The notes: generated from the letters alone by a model not told the origin. Shown: positions 21,736-32,352, counted from the first letter of the stretch. The stretch: 64,000 nt of DNA from Rhypophila decipiens (GCA_033297075.1 MU858052.1:496001-560000), one strand, 5' to 3'. A program made the numbers and translations.

Positions 21736-24325
21736 ATGTCTCCGCTCCCGGAAGAGTTCGACATCATCGTGTGTGGTGGAGGAAGTTGTGGCTGTGTCGT
21801 GGCCGGACGGTAAGAGACGCTCCATTCTGCTATTCCCAGACCAAAAACCACACTAACATCAGGTCAGGCTGGCCAACCTGGACCACAACCTCAAGGTTCT
21901 CCTCATCGAGGCGGGTGAAAACAACCTGAACAACCCCCTTGTTTTCACCCCTGCCATCTTCCCACGCAACATGCGTCTTGACTCCAAGACGGCGACCTTT
22001 TATGAGTCTCGTCCTTCGGAGCACCTCGCCGGCCGGGCTGCTGTTGTTCCAGCTGCCCATGTGCTGGGCGGGGGATCTTCCATCAACTTTATGGTGATTC
22101 TTTGCTTTCACCGAGCCGTGAGTGCACTTGTATGCTGACCTGATCTGCAGATGTATACCCGTGCTTCAGCTTCTGATTACGATGACTTCCAAGCAGAAGG
22201 ATGGAAGACAGAGCAGCTCATCCCGTTGATGAAGAAGCATGAGACCTACCAGCGTGCTTCTCACAACAGGGAGACGCATGGCTTTGAAGGACCCATCAAG
22301 GTCTCGTTTGGGAATTAGTATGTTGTCGGTAGAATCGCCAATAAGTCACATACTAACCTTGTGTCTTCAGCACCTATCCGATCACGCACGACTTCCTCAG
22401 GGCCGCCGAGTCCCAGGGTATCCCTGTTGTCGATGATCTCCAGGATCTCAAGACAGGCCATGGTGCTGAGCACTGGCTCAAGTGGATTAATCGTGATGTG
22501 GGTAGTTTTTGATCGAAAACTTTGATTGGCCTCTTAATACTGACATGAATTAAAGACTGGCCGTCGAAGTGACAGTGCCCACGGCTACATTCACTCCACC
22601 AGGGCTGTCCACTCCAACTTGTACTTGGCCTGCAACACCAAGGTTGACAAAATAATTCTTGACGAGAACAATCGAGCCGTCGCTGTCCAGACAGTGTAAA
22701 CACCAAGTTTCTCTCTACCCCTCTTAAGCTCTTCATTTTGCGCGTCACATTACCTAACACATTCACTGTCGCAGTCCCACCAGACCTATCGGCGATGATA
22801 AGGGGGTGCGTATCTTCCGTGCTCGCAAACAGATTGTTGTATCGGGAGGCACCATGTCGTCGCCCTTGATTCTTCAGAGATCCGGCATTGGTGAGCTTTC
22901 CCTTCCTTCAGGTTACCCTTTTCATGGGTCCACCCAGATGAGACTAATTAATACCCCTTTTCAGGTGACGCCGAAAAGCTTCGCCGCGCTGGTGTAAAGC
23001 CCCTTGTGGACTTGCCCGGAGTTGGTCTGAACTTCCAAGACCACTACCTCACCTTCTCAGTCTTCAGAGCCAAGCCAGGCACCGAGTCCTTTGATGACTT
23101 TGCCCGTGGCGACCCAGAGGTCCAAAAACGTACGTACTAACCCTAATATTGTCCCTGCTCAATACTAAACCTCTCAAATCAGGGGCCTTTGACGAATGGA
23201 ACCTCAAAGGAACAGGCAAGATAGCCACCAACGGCATAGACGCAGGGGCAAAGATCCGACCAACCGAAAAGGAACTCTCAGAAATGTCCATCTGGCCGTC
23301 TCCGGCGCCAGACTTCCTCAAAGGCTGGGACTCGTACTTCAAAAACAAACCCGACAAGCCAGTGATGCACTATTCCGTCATCGCGGGCTGGTTCGGCGAC
23401 CACATGCTCATGCCGCCGGGCAACTTTTTCACAATGTTCCATTTCCTCGAGTACCCCTTCTCCCGAGGCTCAACACATATCACTTGCGCAGATCCATATG
23501 CCATTCCGGATTTCGACTCGGGATTCATGAATGACAGTCGGGATTTTGCCCCCATGGTATGGGGGTATATCAAGTCTCGCGAGACAGCAAGGAGGATGGA
23601 TGCTTATGCGGGCGAGGTGCAGAATATGCATCCGACTTTCGAGTTTGATAGTCCTGCGAGAGCGTTTGATCTTGATCTGGAGGATACCTACAAGTATGCG
23701 CTTCCGGGAGCTATCACGGCGGGCATTCAGCATGGTAGCTGGACTGTTCCTGTGCCGCCGCCTGATGAGCCTGCTAGAAGGGCTGGGATCGTTACTTCGA
23801 ATCAGAAAGAAAAGAGACGGGAGCTCAAGTATGGTGAGAACGATATTCGGGCTATTGAGGAGTGGGTTAAGCGCCATGTTGAGACTACTTGGCATTGTCT
23901 TGGGGTAAGTCTATCTTGTCCTGCTCATTCGTGACAAGCAGATATGCTAACTAACTGATAATATGCGCAGACATGCTCCATGGCTCCGAAAGAGGGCAAC
24001 AGCATCGTCAAGCACGGTGTCTTGGACGAACGCCTCAATGTGCACGGCGTCAAGGGGCTCAAGGTTGCTGATCTTTCCATCTGTCCCGACAATGTTGGGT
24101 GCAACACGTAAGTCACGATCCTACCTACCCGTTACTCCTGTTACGTAACAAAGACTGACAATTTGTTCACCTACCTACCTACTTAGGTACTCGACTGCCC
24201 TTCTTATTGGAGAAAAGGCTGCTGTTTTGGTTGCCGAGGACTTGGGGTATTCCGGCGCTGCTCTCGACATGAAGGTGCCTGACTACCATGCTCCTGGAGA
24301 AGTTCGTCTCGGTTCGCGACTCTGA
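21736..24325 (+). CDS. Alcohol (methanol) oxidase, GMC family, peroxisomal
   Basis: Ten exons: 21736-21809, 21868-22093, 22151-22317, 22371-22497, 22556-22695, 22775-22890, 22965-23129, 23183-23904, 23971-24107, 24187-24325. Joined they give 670 aa, close to the usual 660-670 of fungal alcohol oxidases, and all junctions keep frame. The FAD-binding N-terminus reads FDIIVCGGGSCGCVVAGRL. The GMC signatures VLGGGSSINFM and ARKQIVVSGGTMSSPLILQ are present. The catalytic pair is H576 (TTWHCLG) and N624 (GCNTYST). The enzyme oxidises short primary alcohols to aldehydes with O2, making H2O2. The last three residues, SRL, form a PTS1 peroxisomal targeting signal. In methylotrophic yeasts it metabolises methanol; in plant-associated fungi it is usually linked to methanol from pectin or to H2O2 supply. 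The GTGATT donor of intron 2 is weak. Confidence 0.92.
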
Positions 24326-24875
24326 TATGATTATGACTCGAGGACAACTTGGTTGATGGAGGGTTTGCTGAGCTAGTATCCATAGATTGAAGGTGAGCAG
24401 AATACGAGGAGGTTGGCTCTTGATTTTCTCCCCCGCACTCTGTGAAAAGCTGTCGTTCCATCCAGGCAGCAACATAAAAATGTCCCACAACAAACCGAAC
24501 GATCCGCTTCACTTGGCAAGGTTCAAGCTTTTGCCTTTTTGTCAAACTGCCGCAGCGTGATCCATCGCCAAGAGACACCTTGTGGACGCAAACGTCCCAT
24601 CACCATACTAACACCGGTAAGGCTCACCAAGAGGTAAGCCTTGGGGGCTCCGGCCGCTCCATGGTTCGTGGTAAACAGGAGACCACCCGATAGGTCGGAT
24701 GACAGGGACCGTACGTTAGCTCCAGCGCATACTCCACCATGCTTCCACACTCGGCCTTTCAATAGTGCGTATAGGGCCCTTTAAGAGACTGACAGCCAAA
24801 ATCCCACAAAGAAATGTTTGGCAGACTATTCGCACCATCCAGGGCCATCCACTACCGGTACACTATACGTAGTGC

Positions 24876-25101
24876 ACAATACCCCCCTGGTTTGTTTGTT
24901 AGCTCGGTTCTTGTGACAGGGGTTAGATAAAAATCGCAAACCGCCACTGTACAACGCCTAATAACGCAATGAAAACGCAGTAAAATAGAGAATATAGATA
25001 GAAAGAGCTTTTTTCGGTATGAAACTTGGCCGGTTGGACGAAAAGTTGTGCGATTTTAACGTGAACGTACCACGCTAACAAACAAACCAGGGGGGTATTG
25101 T
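24876..25101. mobile_element. MITE with 28-bp perfect terminal inverted repeats
   Basis: The first 28 bases (24876-24903) are the exact reverse complement of the last 28 (25074-25101). The arms contain TACCCCCCTGGTTTG. If the true ends are the C-runs, the element is flanked by TA on both sides, the target duplication of Tc1/mariner-pogo elements; the outer ACAATA would then extend the palindrome by chance. The 170-bp interior has no coding frame, so this would be a non-autonomous MITE. It sits about 190 bp upstream of the secreted protein gene. Confidence 0.8.
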
Positions 25102-25206
25102 ACTATTGATTTTGTGGTACATTGCCGACTTTCTCCGCCTCGTCGGCCCCCACTGTTCGTCCATGACTCCAGGGTGTTACGGGTTCATGGAGGCTCCGAG
25201 TTGAAG

Positions 25207-25213
25207 TATAAAA
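25207..25213 (+). promoter_or_regulatory. TATA box of the secreted protein gene
   Basis: TATAAAA lies 80-86 bp upstream of the ATG at 25293. A CT-rich stretch and an A/C-rich leader follow, as in strongly expressed fungal genes. Confidence 0.6.
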
Positions 25214-25292
25214 CCCAGACCTTTTCCCAAGCTCTGGGATTCATCCTTCTTTTCTCTTCCTTGTTCCATACAACCACCCAAAACAAACAAAA

Positions 25293-25780
25293 ATGAAGCT
25301 CCTCTCCATCTTCATCGCCCTCTTCTCCTTCCTCGGGCTCGCCACCGCCCAGGGTAGCCAAATGCCCGTCGTGGCCTGTTCGCCTACTGGCGCAGGAGTG
25401 TGCAACTTTGGCGTTGCCGGTCTTGTCCAGGGTAACACTGGTAAGTTTTCTTTACTAGCTTGTTTCTCTTTCCTCTCTTAGTCTCTCGAGTAATTAACAC
25501 CCGGCGTGCGTGTGTAGTAACCTGGAACTGGGCCCGAATCTACAACAACAACTGCCAGGAAATCGGCGGCGCTAACGGCGTCTTCGTCAACTACCTGCCC
25601 ATCGACATCACCTCGTCGCTCCCGCATGTCCTGACCCTCGGCGGCCTCAGCTACTCCAACTACAACTGGATGGCCTTCCGCTACAACGGCTGGCTTTTCA
25701 ACGGCACCCCGCACTGCAAGCGGACTACCATGCCTGGTGGCTCAGTTATTCATACCTGCCAAAAGGCCTTCAACTGCTAA
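25293..25780 (+). CDS. Small secreted cysteine-containing protein
   Basis: Two exons, 25293-25440 and 25518-25780, give 136 aa; the 77-nt intron has GTAAGT and TAG ends and splits a Val codon. Residues 1-20 form a signal peptide (hydrophobic core LLSIFIALFSFLGL, cleavage after ATAQ). The mature protein of about 116 residues has six cysteines, in VAC, GVC, NNNC, PHC, HTC and the terminal FNC. These could make three disulfides. It is rich in Trp, Tyr and Asn and has no membrane segment or GPI tail. This is the profile of a secreted effector-like or antimicrobial-like protein, but no family is recognised and no activity can be claimed. A TATA box and a MITE lie just upstream. Confidence 0.82.
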
Positions 25781-26353
25781 GGCTGCGTGTGGCAGTCACG
25801 AGCAATGGGATGGGGGAATGAGGGAGTTGACCTGGATGAAGCGACGACTATTATGTGAGACGATGGCGGGCGACATTGAAGCCTGTAACTATTGGTGGCT
25901 ACGACCATTTTTGTATCTGCAGCATATCGGTTAGGTAGACTACTTTTTACGGGAATGGAATCGCATGCATAAATTAGCTATCTGGCCGTGACAGGAAACG
26001 AATGGAGTATGCAAGTCCGAACTTGCAAATTGCGGCTCCGTCCCTCTATCCCAGGTTTCGAACCGTGTCCTCCACCCATTGGGATTTATTACTCGGATAT
26101 TTTCCAGCATGAATTTTATCCGAGCACGTTGATATATCTCCAGGTGTAACAGGTTCGATATTTGTAATCTACACGGCCAAGTGTTGCCCTAATACTTAAT
26201 TACGAGATTCCAGTGCAATGCGCCCCGGAGTAGAAGGGGGAAAACAAAAGACATGATATTCCGAGGAAATAGTACATACATTGTTCGACTAAGGTGAACC
26301 ATACACACCCTTCCAGTTCTTGATGCACCCGGTAGCCGTCAGGCCCGCTATAC
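25781..26353. other. Intergenic, no gene seen
   Basis: AT-richer spacer with no convincing frame or signal. Confidence 0.45.
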
Positions 26354-27079
26354 ATGGAGACTTTTGCCTGGTCGGTCCTCCCCGACATGCGCTATGAGAT
26401 TCTGTGGAAGTACTCAGGCGCCTGGCCATCCATATCCCATGTCGAGTCGGCTGTAGAAGAGGCTCTGCAGATAGAGGAGCGGCGGTCGACTTCCACTAAC
26501 CGCCCCAATCTCAAGATAGAGATGGAGGTGATCCCGTTGGGAGGGATACGCCTTCTCGAATTCATCCACAAACTCCAGGTTGATGTGGGTACCCTTGAAG
26601 GCAACTCCCGGGAGTTGGAGCTCAAGGTCCAGCGTCAACAGGCTAAGATTGAGGCTATGGAGCAGGATATGTTGAAGCTGAAAACCAGTCTTGAGGACCG
26701 CGACACAATGGAATCGAAGCTGAAGGACGCCATTGAGGACCGCGACAAAAGAAGCTGCTGCGTCAAATGTTCCAGGGCCATACTATCCAGGCAGCCAACA
26801 ACAATTAACTGGAGACAACCCACCATGTCCAGGCCATCGTCGCCAGTTCGAGGATATGGAGGCAAAGGAAGATGGATCAGTACTTTGGAGGCAGAATATC
26901 TTAGGATGGATGTATCTGGATTGGGTCACTCCGAGAAGGAACTTCCCCTCGGACATACCTGCCAGGCTTTGCGAGCTTGGATGGGATGGGCCCGGTGGGG
27001 GTTAGAGATGCCACCATACCACCACAGACTCCTTTCAAACCCATCAATCATCCTTCATAGAAAACGACTAGATCTCTGA
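26354..27079 (+). CDS. Hypothetical coiled-coil protein, C-terminal half doubtful
   Basis: An open frame of 241 codons. Residues 1-135 look real: a globular start (LPDMRYEILWKYSGAWP), then a continuous coiled coil from about residue 75 with heptads and a repeated EDRD motif. After about residue 135 the composition changes to Cys/Arg/Pro-rich sequence without structure. Another frame would continue the helix for about 20 residues (KKLLRQMF) before a stop. That pattern suggests a frameshift, a missed intron, or a decaying gene. I do not recognise the family. Confidence 0.35.
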   Translation: METFAWSVLPDMRYEILWKYSGAWPSISHVESAVEEALQIEERRSTSTNRPNLKIEMEVIPLGGIRLLEFIHKLQVDVGTLEGNSRELELKVQRQQAKIEAMEQDMLKLKTSLEDRDTMESKLKDAIEDRDKRSCCVKCSRAILSRQPTTINWRQPTMSRPSSPVRGYGGKGRWISTLEAEYLRMDVSGLGHSEKELPLGHTCQALRAWMGWARWGLEMPPYHHRLLSNPSIILHRKRLDL

Positions 27080-28085
27080 GACCCTGTGGGCAGCCATGGA
27101 AATTCAAAGACTCTTATCAAAACTCATGCTACCTATTACCACGCTTGATTGAATGTACTCTGATCGTAGGGAAATCATTATCTCCAGCGTAGCTGACTGA
27201 CTGAAATGTAGAAAGAGATGCGCCAAAAACTACAGCAGATCCATCCTTCGGACAAAATGTTGACATCTTGCCCGGATCAAAGGCAGCCACGGGATAGCTT
27301 GATGAAGAGAATCATTTCCAATCAGATCATTTTTTCATCAAGGCGTGCCCTTTCTGCCCGAAATATGTTTGAACTGGTTTCGGAGCCGCAGCTGACATCA
27401 CTGCCGAGGAACAGGGCGTTGGGGCTTGAGGAAAAGGCCGTCAGGTCTCCATTCAGAAGTTGAGGCATGTTCTGGAAACGGAACTCTTCTGCTACCTTAC
27501 TCTATCTGTCTTTGGTGCATAGAAATCATGTTCAAGGCAAAGAAGGCATGAATAAGAGTGCCATGGATGAGGATATGAGTACATCCATCGTCTTCACGTG
27601 GTGCCAACCCGCTGGACCGTTAGGAGCTCACATACATGCCTGATTACTTTCCATGGAGGCCTTCCGTGTGAATACTCGAGGCAGTAAAAATCATGGAGTA
27701 TCCCTTTGGCTTGCAGACCATCACACTTGCACTCCACTTTTTGCAGTACAAAGTCTTATCAGTTCGTCCTATCGGTCCACCAGAATAATACCTGCATTTA
27801 GTACTATGTCGTTAAGCAGGCTGTACCTCCTTTGTTCCTATTGGTCGGACTGTGGGCTTGGCAAAAGTGTGATCGTTTGCAAGCCAAAGGGATCCCGGAT
27901 GGGCATTCTAAATGAGAAATTAAGGAGATTTGCTGCACTTGAACCACTTTGACATGAATCAGAACATATGCAAACTAGTAACTGTATTACTCAAGGTGAT
28001 AATTATGCTACCAGTTCTATCAGGTGTACATGGAAGGGAAATTATACCTGAACCTCGAGACTCGGTCAGGCCACGAGCAAAGGGG
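27080..28085. other. Intergenic, no gene seen
   Basis: One kb between a plus-strand and a minus-strand orphan gene (convergent arrangement). Short frames only, none with a motif. Confidence 0.45.
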
Positions 28086-28775
28086 TTAGGTGACCCACGG
28101 TTCAAAATCAAATTCGGCATCCACATCGCTTTCTGAACCTTCTGACCTTTCTGGACAAGAGTAATAATCATGCTTGTCGTGATCCGAGTCACTGTCATAG
28201 TCTGAGTTAGGATCGTCCTTCTCGGGGTTGGCCCTGATCAGCGCAATATGAACCAGCCGCGCAACTTCTCTTTCTTCCTGTTTTGTAGTAGCAATCGGCG
28301 GAAGAAGCTGCACACTATCCAGGCCATCGCTCTCTCCAACCATGTAAGATTCTATCACCTTCATGTCGTTCGTCGTAAGAGTCGTGGGCCCGAAGTAGCT
28401 GTATATAGCACGTAAGAAGCAGGTGCGCACGTAGGCACCCGGCGGGTCTTGGAATGGCTTCTCCTGATAGTGTGATGCCCATACACTCTCCCATCCCGGT
28501 AAGCTCGTGTCCCTCTCGTTTTTTATCGCCACTAGAGTGAACATGAAGCGGAGAAACAGGAAAGATGTTGCTGGACGGTTCTCGTTGTTGAATCGGAGTT
28601 CCATCTCTTTGTTGTCATGTTTACCCGTGGGATTCTTGAGTCGTTTGAATCGTTCGTGGATGTCGCCGATTGTCCATCGCTTCACCACTGGGCCGGTTTC
28701 ATTGGAGGGATCAGCCGGGATGATGATGGCCCATTGTGGCGAGCGAAGACGGATCGAGGGCCTTCTTCTGCTCAT
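28086..28775 (-). CDS. Hypothetical protein with acidic C-terminus
   Basis: A frame of 229 aa from ATG 28775. It has an Arg-rich start (MSRRRPSIRLR), a folded-looking middle (FLFLRFMFTLVAIKNERD, WASHYQEKPFQDPPGAY, FLRAIYSYFGPTTL) and a Ser/Asp/Glu-rich tail from about residue 185 (SDYDSDSDHDKHD). No signal peptide or catalytic motif. A second ATG at 28854 in another frame opens a 47-codon coiled-coil-like stretch (LEDIKSELENAKFA) that ends at 28711, inside the first part of this gene. The real N-terminus may therefore come from that frame through a lost or gained base. The family is not recognised. Confidence 0.5.
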   Translation of the reverse strand: MSRRRPSIRLRSPQWAIIIPADPSNETGPVVKRWTIGDIHERFKRLKNPTGKHDNKEMELRFNNENRPATSFLFLRFMFTLVAIKNERDTSLPGWESVWASHYQEKPFQDPPGAYVRTCFLRAIYSYFGPTTLTTNDMKVIESYMVGESDGLDSVQLLPPIATTKQEEREVARLVHIALIRANPEKDDPNSDYDSDSDHDKHDYYSCPERSEGSESDVDAEFDFEPWVT

Positions 28776-29734
28776 TGTATTCTTGCTCGCAATTATCTGC
28801 TGCAAACTTTGCGTTCTCGAGTTCCGATTTTATGTCCTCCAGGGAGCGCGTCATTTTTTGGTGATTTCGATATTGTGGAAACAAGGGTGGGATGAATGAT
28901 GGCGAGAAAAGATTCGAGGTCTGGAAAAGTTGAGAGAAAGGTTCATACTGCTACTTGGGATTTTGATTACTTACTTATATACATCAAAAAGGCGACGTGA
29001 GTCATTCGGATGTAGGAGAGTTCCAAGTTTATTTATTGGGCATGAGTCTCCGAGAGTCCGACATTGGCGCCATGCCGCAGATTTAAGGTTCGGGAGTCAC
29101 GCCGTCGGCAAATCGTCCTGGATGTACAGTCATACGGTCGGTGTATCCCGCAGGATACGCATGAAGAAAAAAGGTAAAGCCTCTATGTTGAGTGTTTATT
29201 CAGTCAGCCTTTGCTTGTGACAGGGTGTGCCTTGATCGAGATAATGCCGAAAAAGGAAATCGATCTTGGACATGATTGGCTGGATACCTTGTAGGGAATG
29301 AGGCTGTCACTGCCAAGACGATTGGCCTGACTAACCAAAGCTGGACGACTCAACTCTACATGGCGTTCAAACCCGATGGCTTCATCGTAAGCACGCCATC
29401 AATTATAATTCACTGGGTGCGGAACACGAGCTACACATTGGTTCATAATGTCACAGGTCATTCTATGCATCCCAATACATAGGTAGGTGGAGTTGATTTT
29501 CCCTTGACTAGCCACATTCTTGGCCTCTAGAACTAGAAACAAAGTCCTTCGACTACATTGCGACATTCCCTCAATGCATATAAGCATGACAGCTGGGAAA
29601 ACAGAAAGCAATAGCATAATACTTCAGAGAGAGAATTGCAGCGTATCGCTAATTGACCATTCTTGCTCCTCCATTATTTTAAAGTACCCTTCCAGCTTCC
29701 AACATGTTCTCCATCTCATATCGAGGATCCGTGA
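28776..29734. other. Intergenic, no gene seen
   Basis: Apart from the short coiled-coil frame at its left end (28711-28854, minus strand), only short frames without motifs occur. Confidence 0.45.
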
Positions 29735-30874
29735 CTATTCTTGTGCATCGGGTTGGACATTGTTTCGACATTTATCGCGCTGTGGTTGTCGCAACTTCTC
29801 GAGTCCTGTCTCGCGGTCGTGTTCCAACTTCTGGACTTTCAACTCATGGTCTAGCATCTTATCCAGAACCTTAAGCATACGAGTATGCTGGTCCCGGTAG
29901 TCTTGGCTACTCTGACCGGCGCTACTCTGACCGGCGCTACTCTGACCGGCGCTACTCTGACCGGCGCTGCTCTGAATGGCGGTGCCCTGGATGGATTGAG
30001 TTTTCCTCTCATGATCCAACAAGATTTGGAGAAGTCGCGTCTGATGACCGTGTCGTTCTCGCTGGGACTTCAAGTGCTCTGAATCTTTGGTATGCTGCTC
30101 CTTGATATGGTCCTCCTTGTCACATCCCTCAATATCTCTCCGAGACTGCTCAGGTCTGCAATTCACCCAGAGCGCATAGAGCTCGTGATGACGGTCGGAC
30201 CAGACCCGGCCTCGAGTTGTGGAGGGAGCCTTCCCCTGTTTCAACAAGTTGAAGGGGACGAAATCGAATCCACTGATACCGCTTCTGTCTTCGCTCATAA
30301 ACATCACTGCATAATTGTCGGTCACTTCGCCTTCCGTATTGCATAAATCCCGTGTGAGCTCTGACCAGTTTTGTTAGACTGCGGAAGCGAATTTGGTAAG
30401 ATACCCCGAAAAGGAAGGATCTCTCCAGTCCCCTGCCCAGTTCTCTTTTGCGAATGACTTCATCAATGGCAGGTTCCAGTGATCTTGGTAATGTGCTGCA
30501 ACCATGAGTACATTGATGATAGACCGAATCGGTGGCTTGGATCTGCGGTCCGCACATAGATACTGCCAGAGATCATCTGTTGTCATCTCACGAGCCTGTT
30601 TGCACGAGTCAAAAGCATGACTTTCAGTGTTGCATATGGGGCACCCAATGATATCGCCAGCAGGATATGGTGGTCCGGGACAATCCCTGAGTTCATGGTC
30701 TCCTCCACACTTCGAGTTTCCACATTTCAGCTCTTGAGGGGTGTGTCGGGGAAGGGGAGAATGGGATCGGTGATTCGAGAGACCGTGAGAGGGGGAACGA
30801 GACCTGGTGCGTCCTCGTCCTTCGCGGTTCCGCCCCGTGCGGCTTCCTGGCTCCTGTCTGAGATCGTCGCTCAT
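29735..30874 (-). pseudogene. Zinc-knuckle-like orphan protein, interrupted by one in-frame TAA
   Basis: A minus-strand frame of 380 codons starts at ATG 30874 (MSDDLRQEPG) and ends at 29735; TAA at 30376-30374 (codon 167) breaks it. Both halves share one frame, and the second half opens without an ATG. The N-terminus is Arg/Ser-rich (RTRSRSPS). A Cys/His cluster follows: LKCGNSKCGGDHELRDCPG and GCPICNTESHAFDSC, resembling two zinc knuckles. Then comes a segment ending in GYLTKFASAV at the stop, continued by QNWSELTRDLCNTEGEVTDNY. The C-terminal part has four to five SSAGQ repeats and a charged helix (LDHELKVQKLEHDRETGLEKL). No GT-AG pair near the stop restores the same phase, so the stop is not simply intronic. 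The knuckles suggest RNA or nucleic acid binding. Confidence 0.5.
29908..29967 (-). repeat. 15-bp coding minisatellite, four copies
   Basis: Four exact copies of TACTCTGACCGGCGC, plus a degenerate fifth to about 29982, encode the pentapeptide repeat SSAGQ in the minus-strand gene. Unit length is a multiple of three, so copy changes would keep frame. Confidence 0.9.
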
Positions 30875-31142
30875 ATTGGTTTTCTTTTTTTTGTTCTCGA
30901 TTTGCATGTGGTATCGTGATGATTGTGAGTGATGTTTGATTTAGTGTTGCAGAAGTCACAATGTTTTGACCGGGGCCAAAAAAAGAAAGTGTGCGCAAAA
31001 GTTGTTAGGGGACAAGACTGCACTCGGTGAAGGCCTCTTCGGCGCACGAACCCACTCAAGCACCGGTGAAGCAGGCGTACCTTCCTTGGTTACGAAAAGA
31101 CCTTGAAAGAAGAGATCAAAGTCAAGGGAACCAAGGATAAAA
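30875..31142. other. Short intergenic region
   Basis: No gene seen between the zinc-knuckle-like gene and the left end of the MITE. Confidence 0.45.
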
Positions 31143-31355
31143 GCGCCGCCGCTAAAACCACCGTCCGGCCTTCAATCTAGGCATTTATTCGAGCCAGTTA
31201 AGGTATTTATTCGAATCAGTTAAGGTATTTATTGGAGCTAGTTAAGGTATTTATTGGAGCTAGTTAAGGCATTTATTCTATAGTATTGACCTTAGGATAC
31301 TGGATTGAAGGACGGTTTTTTTTAGCCAGGCATACGGTGGTTTTAGCGGCGGCGC
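31143..31355. mobile_element. MITE, family A, copy 1, with internal 22-bp satellite
   Basis: The ends are perfect 21-bp inverted repeats (31143-31163 and 31335-31355) beginning GCGCCGCCGCTAAAACC. Inside, a roughly 22-bp unit of the type AGGYATTTATTSGAGCYAGT repeats about five times (about 31178-31285). After an interrupted patch the second arm resumes with a sequence matching TTCAATC near the first arm. Flanks ATAAAA and AGAAAA match 5 of 6, a possible old target duplication. There is no coding frame. It abuts the 3' side of a broken HET gene. A second copy is at 45751-45950. Confidence 0.82.
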
Positions 31356-31924
31356 AGAAAAGAAAAAAGAAATTAGGAGTCCCAATGTTTGCAAATTGCA
31401 CGACGGCTTTAAACGTTCAGTCCGATAACCTTTTCCCGTGCTATTGTATATTCGCTCCATCAAGCGAATCTGGCCGACCTTTTCAGATCCGGTATCCTGT
31501 TGGTTGATGCAGATTGAGTCACACCAACTCCTCGTGTTGCAAGTGTCGCAAGGCAATGACAGGCTCTTGGGAACGGTCAGGATGCTATCGTCGAGATTGA
31601 TAGTCTCGAATCCCTTTGCTTCGCCCCAGACATAGGAGATGGCCATATAATCAGGTTTGTTGTCGAGTCTTGTGACAGGAAGCATTACCATCGAACAGAA
31701 TCCTGCCAGCGCCTCGCACTCGGATTGGGAGGGAGGGCTTTGAAGAGACGAATCTCGGTCTTACTTGCGTCAAGCGACGTTGTGTACTCAAATTTGGGAA
31801 GTCGTCGGGGAGATAAATCCGATATCTTCAGAGGAGGCAGCTGAAAATACGATGCAGCAGGCGCGGATTTCGGCGCACCTCGCCGTGGCGATATCCAATC
31901 GTGCCATTCTGTTGAGCATCGCAC
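31356..31924 (-). pseudogene. Broken HET-domain gene
   Basis: Minus-strand remnant of a heterokaryon-incompatibility domain. The upstream frame (from ATG 31924) contains EYTTSLDASKTEIRLFKALP. The signal then shifts by one base near 31705-31715 into the frame with RLDNKPDYMAISYVWGEAKG, SWCDSICINQQD and GQIRLMERIYNST. These match the HET hallmarks YxAxSYxWG, WxDxxCINQ and QxxxMxxIY. After IYNST the homology ends; about 75 bases further on lies the MITE, so the 3' part of the domain and the whole C-terminus are missing. The frameshift plus truncation make it non-functional as read. An intron at the shift is possible but no clear pair was seen. Confidence 0.75.
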
Positions 31925-32352
31925 TAACTCTGATTCGAAGTAGAGATGTGAACGGGCGGTGCGATATGACGCGAAATATGGTTCTCCGTATATAACCCTA
32001 ACCCTGGAAAGCAGTAATCGTACAGAAAACTGGGAATAGCTTCATCTTAAGGCTCATGAACATTGAAAAGGCCTTAGTGGATTGTTAGAATAGAAAGTGA
32101 TCAGCCCTGTAAAAGACTTATATTAGAAGAGACTGAAAGCCCCTTAGTTGTGAGAATACTACATATCTGAGTCACCTGACCCACAGGGGTGCACATCTGG
32201 TTGGTTGGTTACTCCGTAGTTCTATGCCGAGCGTAAATAGGTCAGTTCCGTCTACTCTCAGCTGAACCTCCTTTCCATAAAACCTCTACTTTATTTCAAT
32301 CTCGAACACACCAAAAGCTTCAACATCGCAATTTGATACTTTATTGCCCCCC
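31925..32352. other. Intergenic, divergent promoter region
   Basis: Spacer between the broken HET gene and the F-box-like gene. No gene seen. Confidence 0.45.

Larger units (their letters stand above)
24326..25292. other. Intergenic region with a MITE and a promoter
   Basis: Contains the terminal-inverted-repeat element at 24876-25101 and the TATA-type promoter of the secreted protein gene. No other gene seen. Confidence 0.6.
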
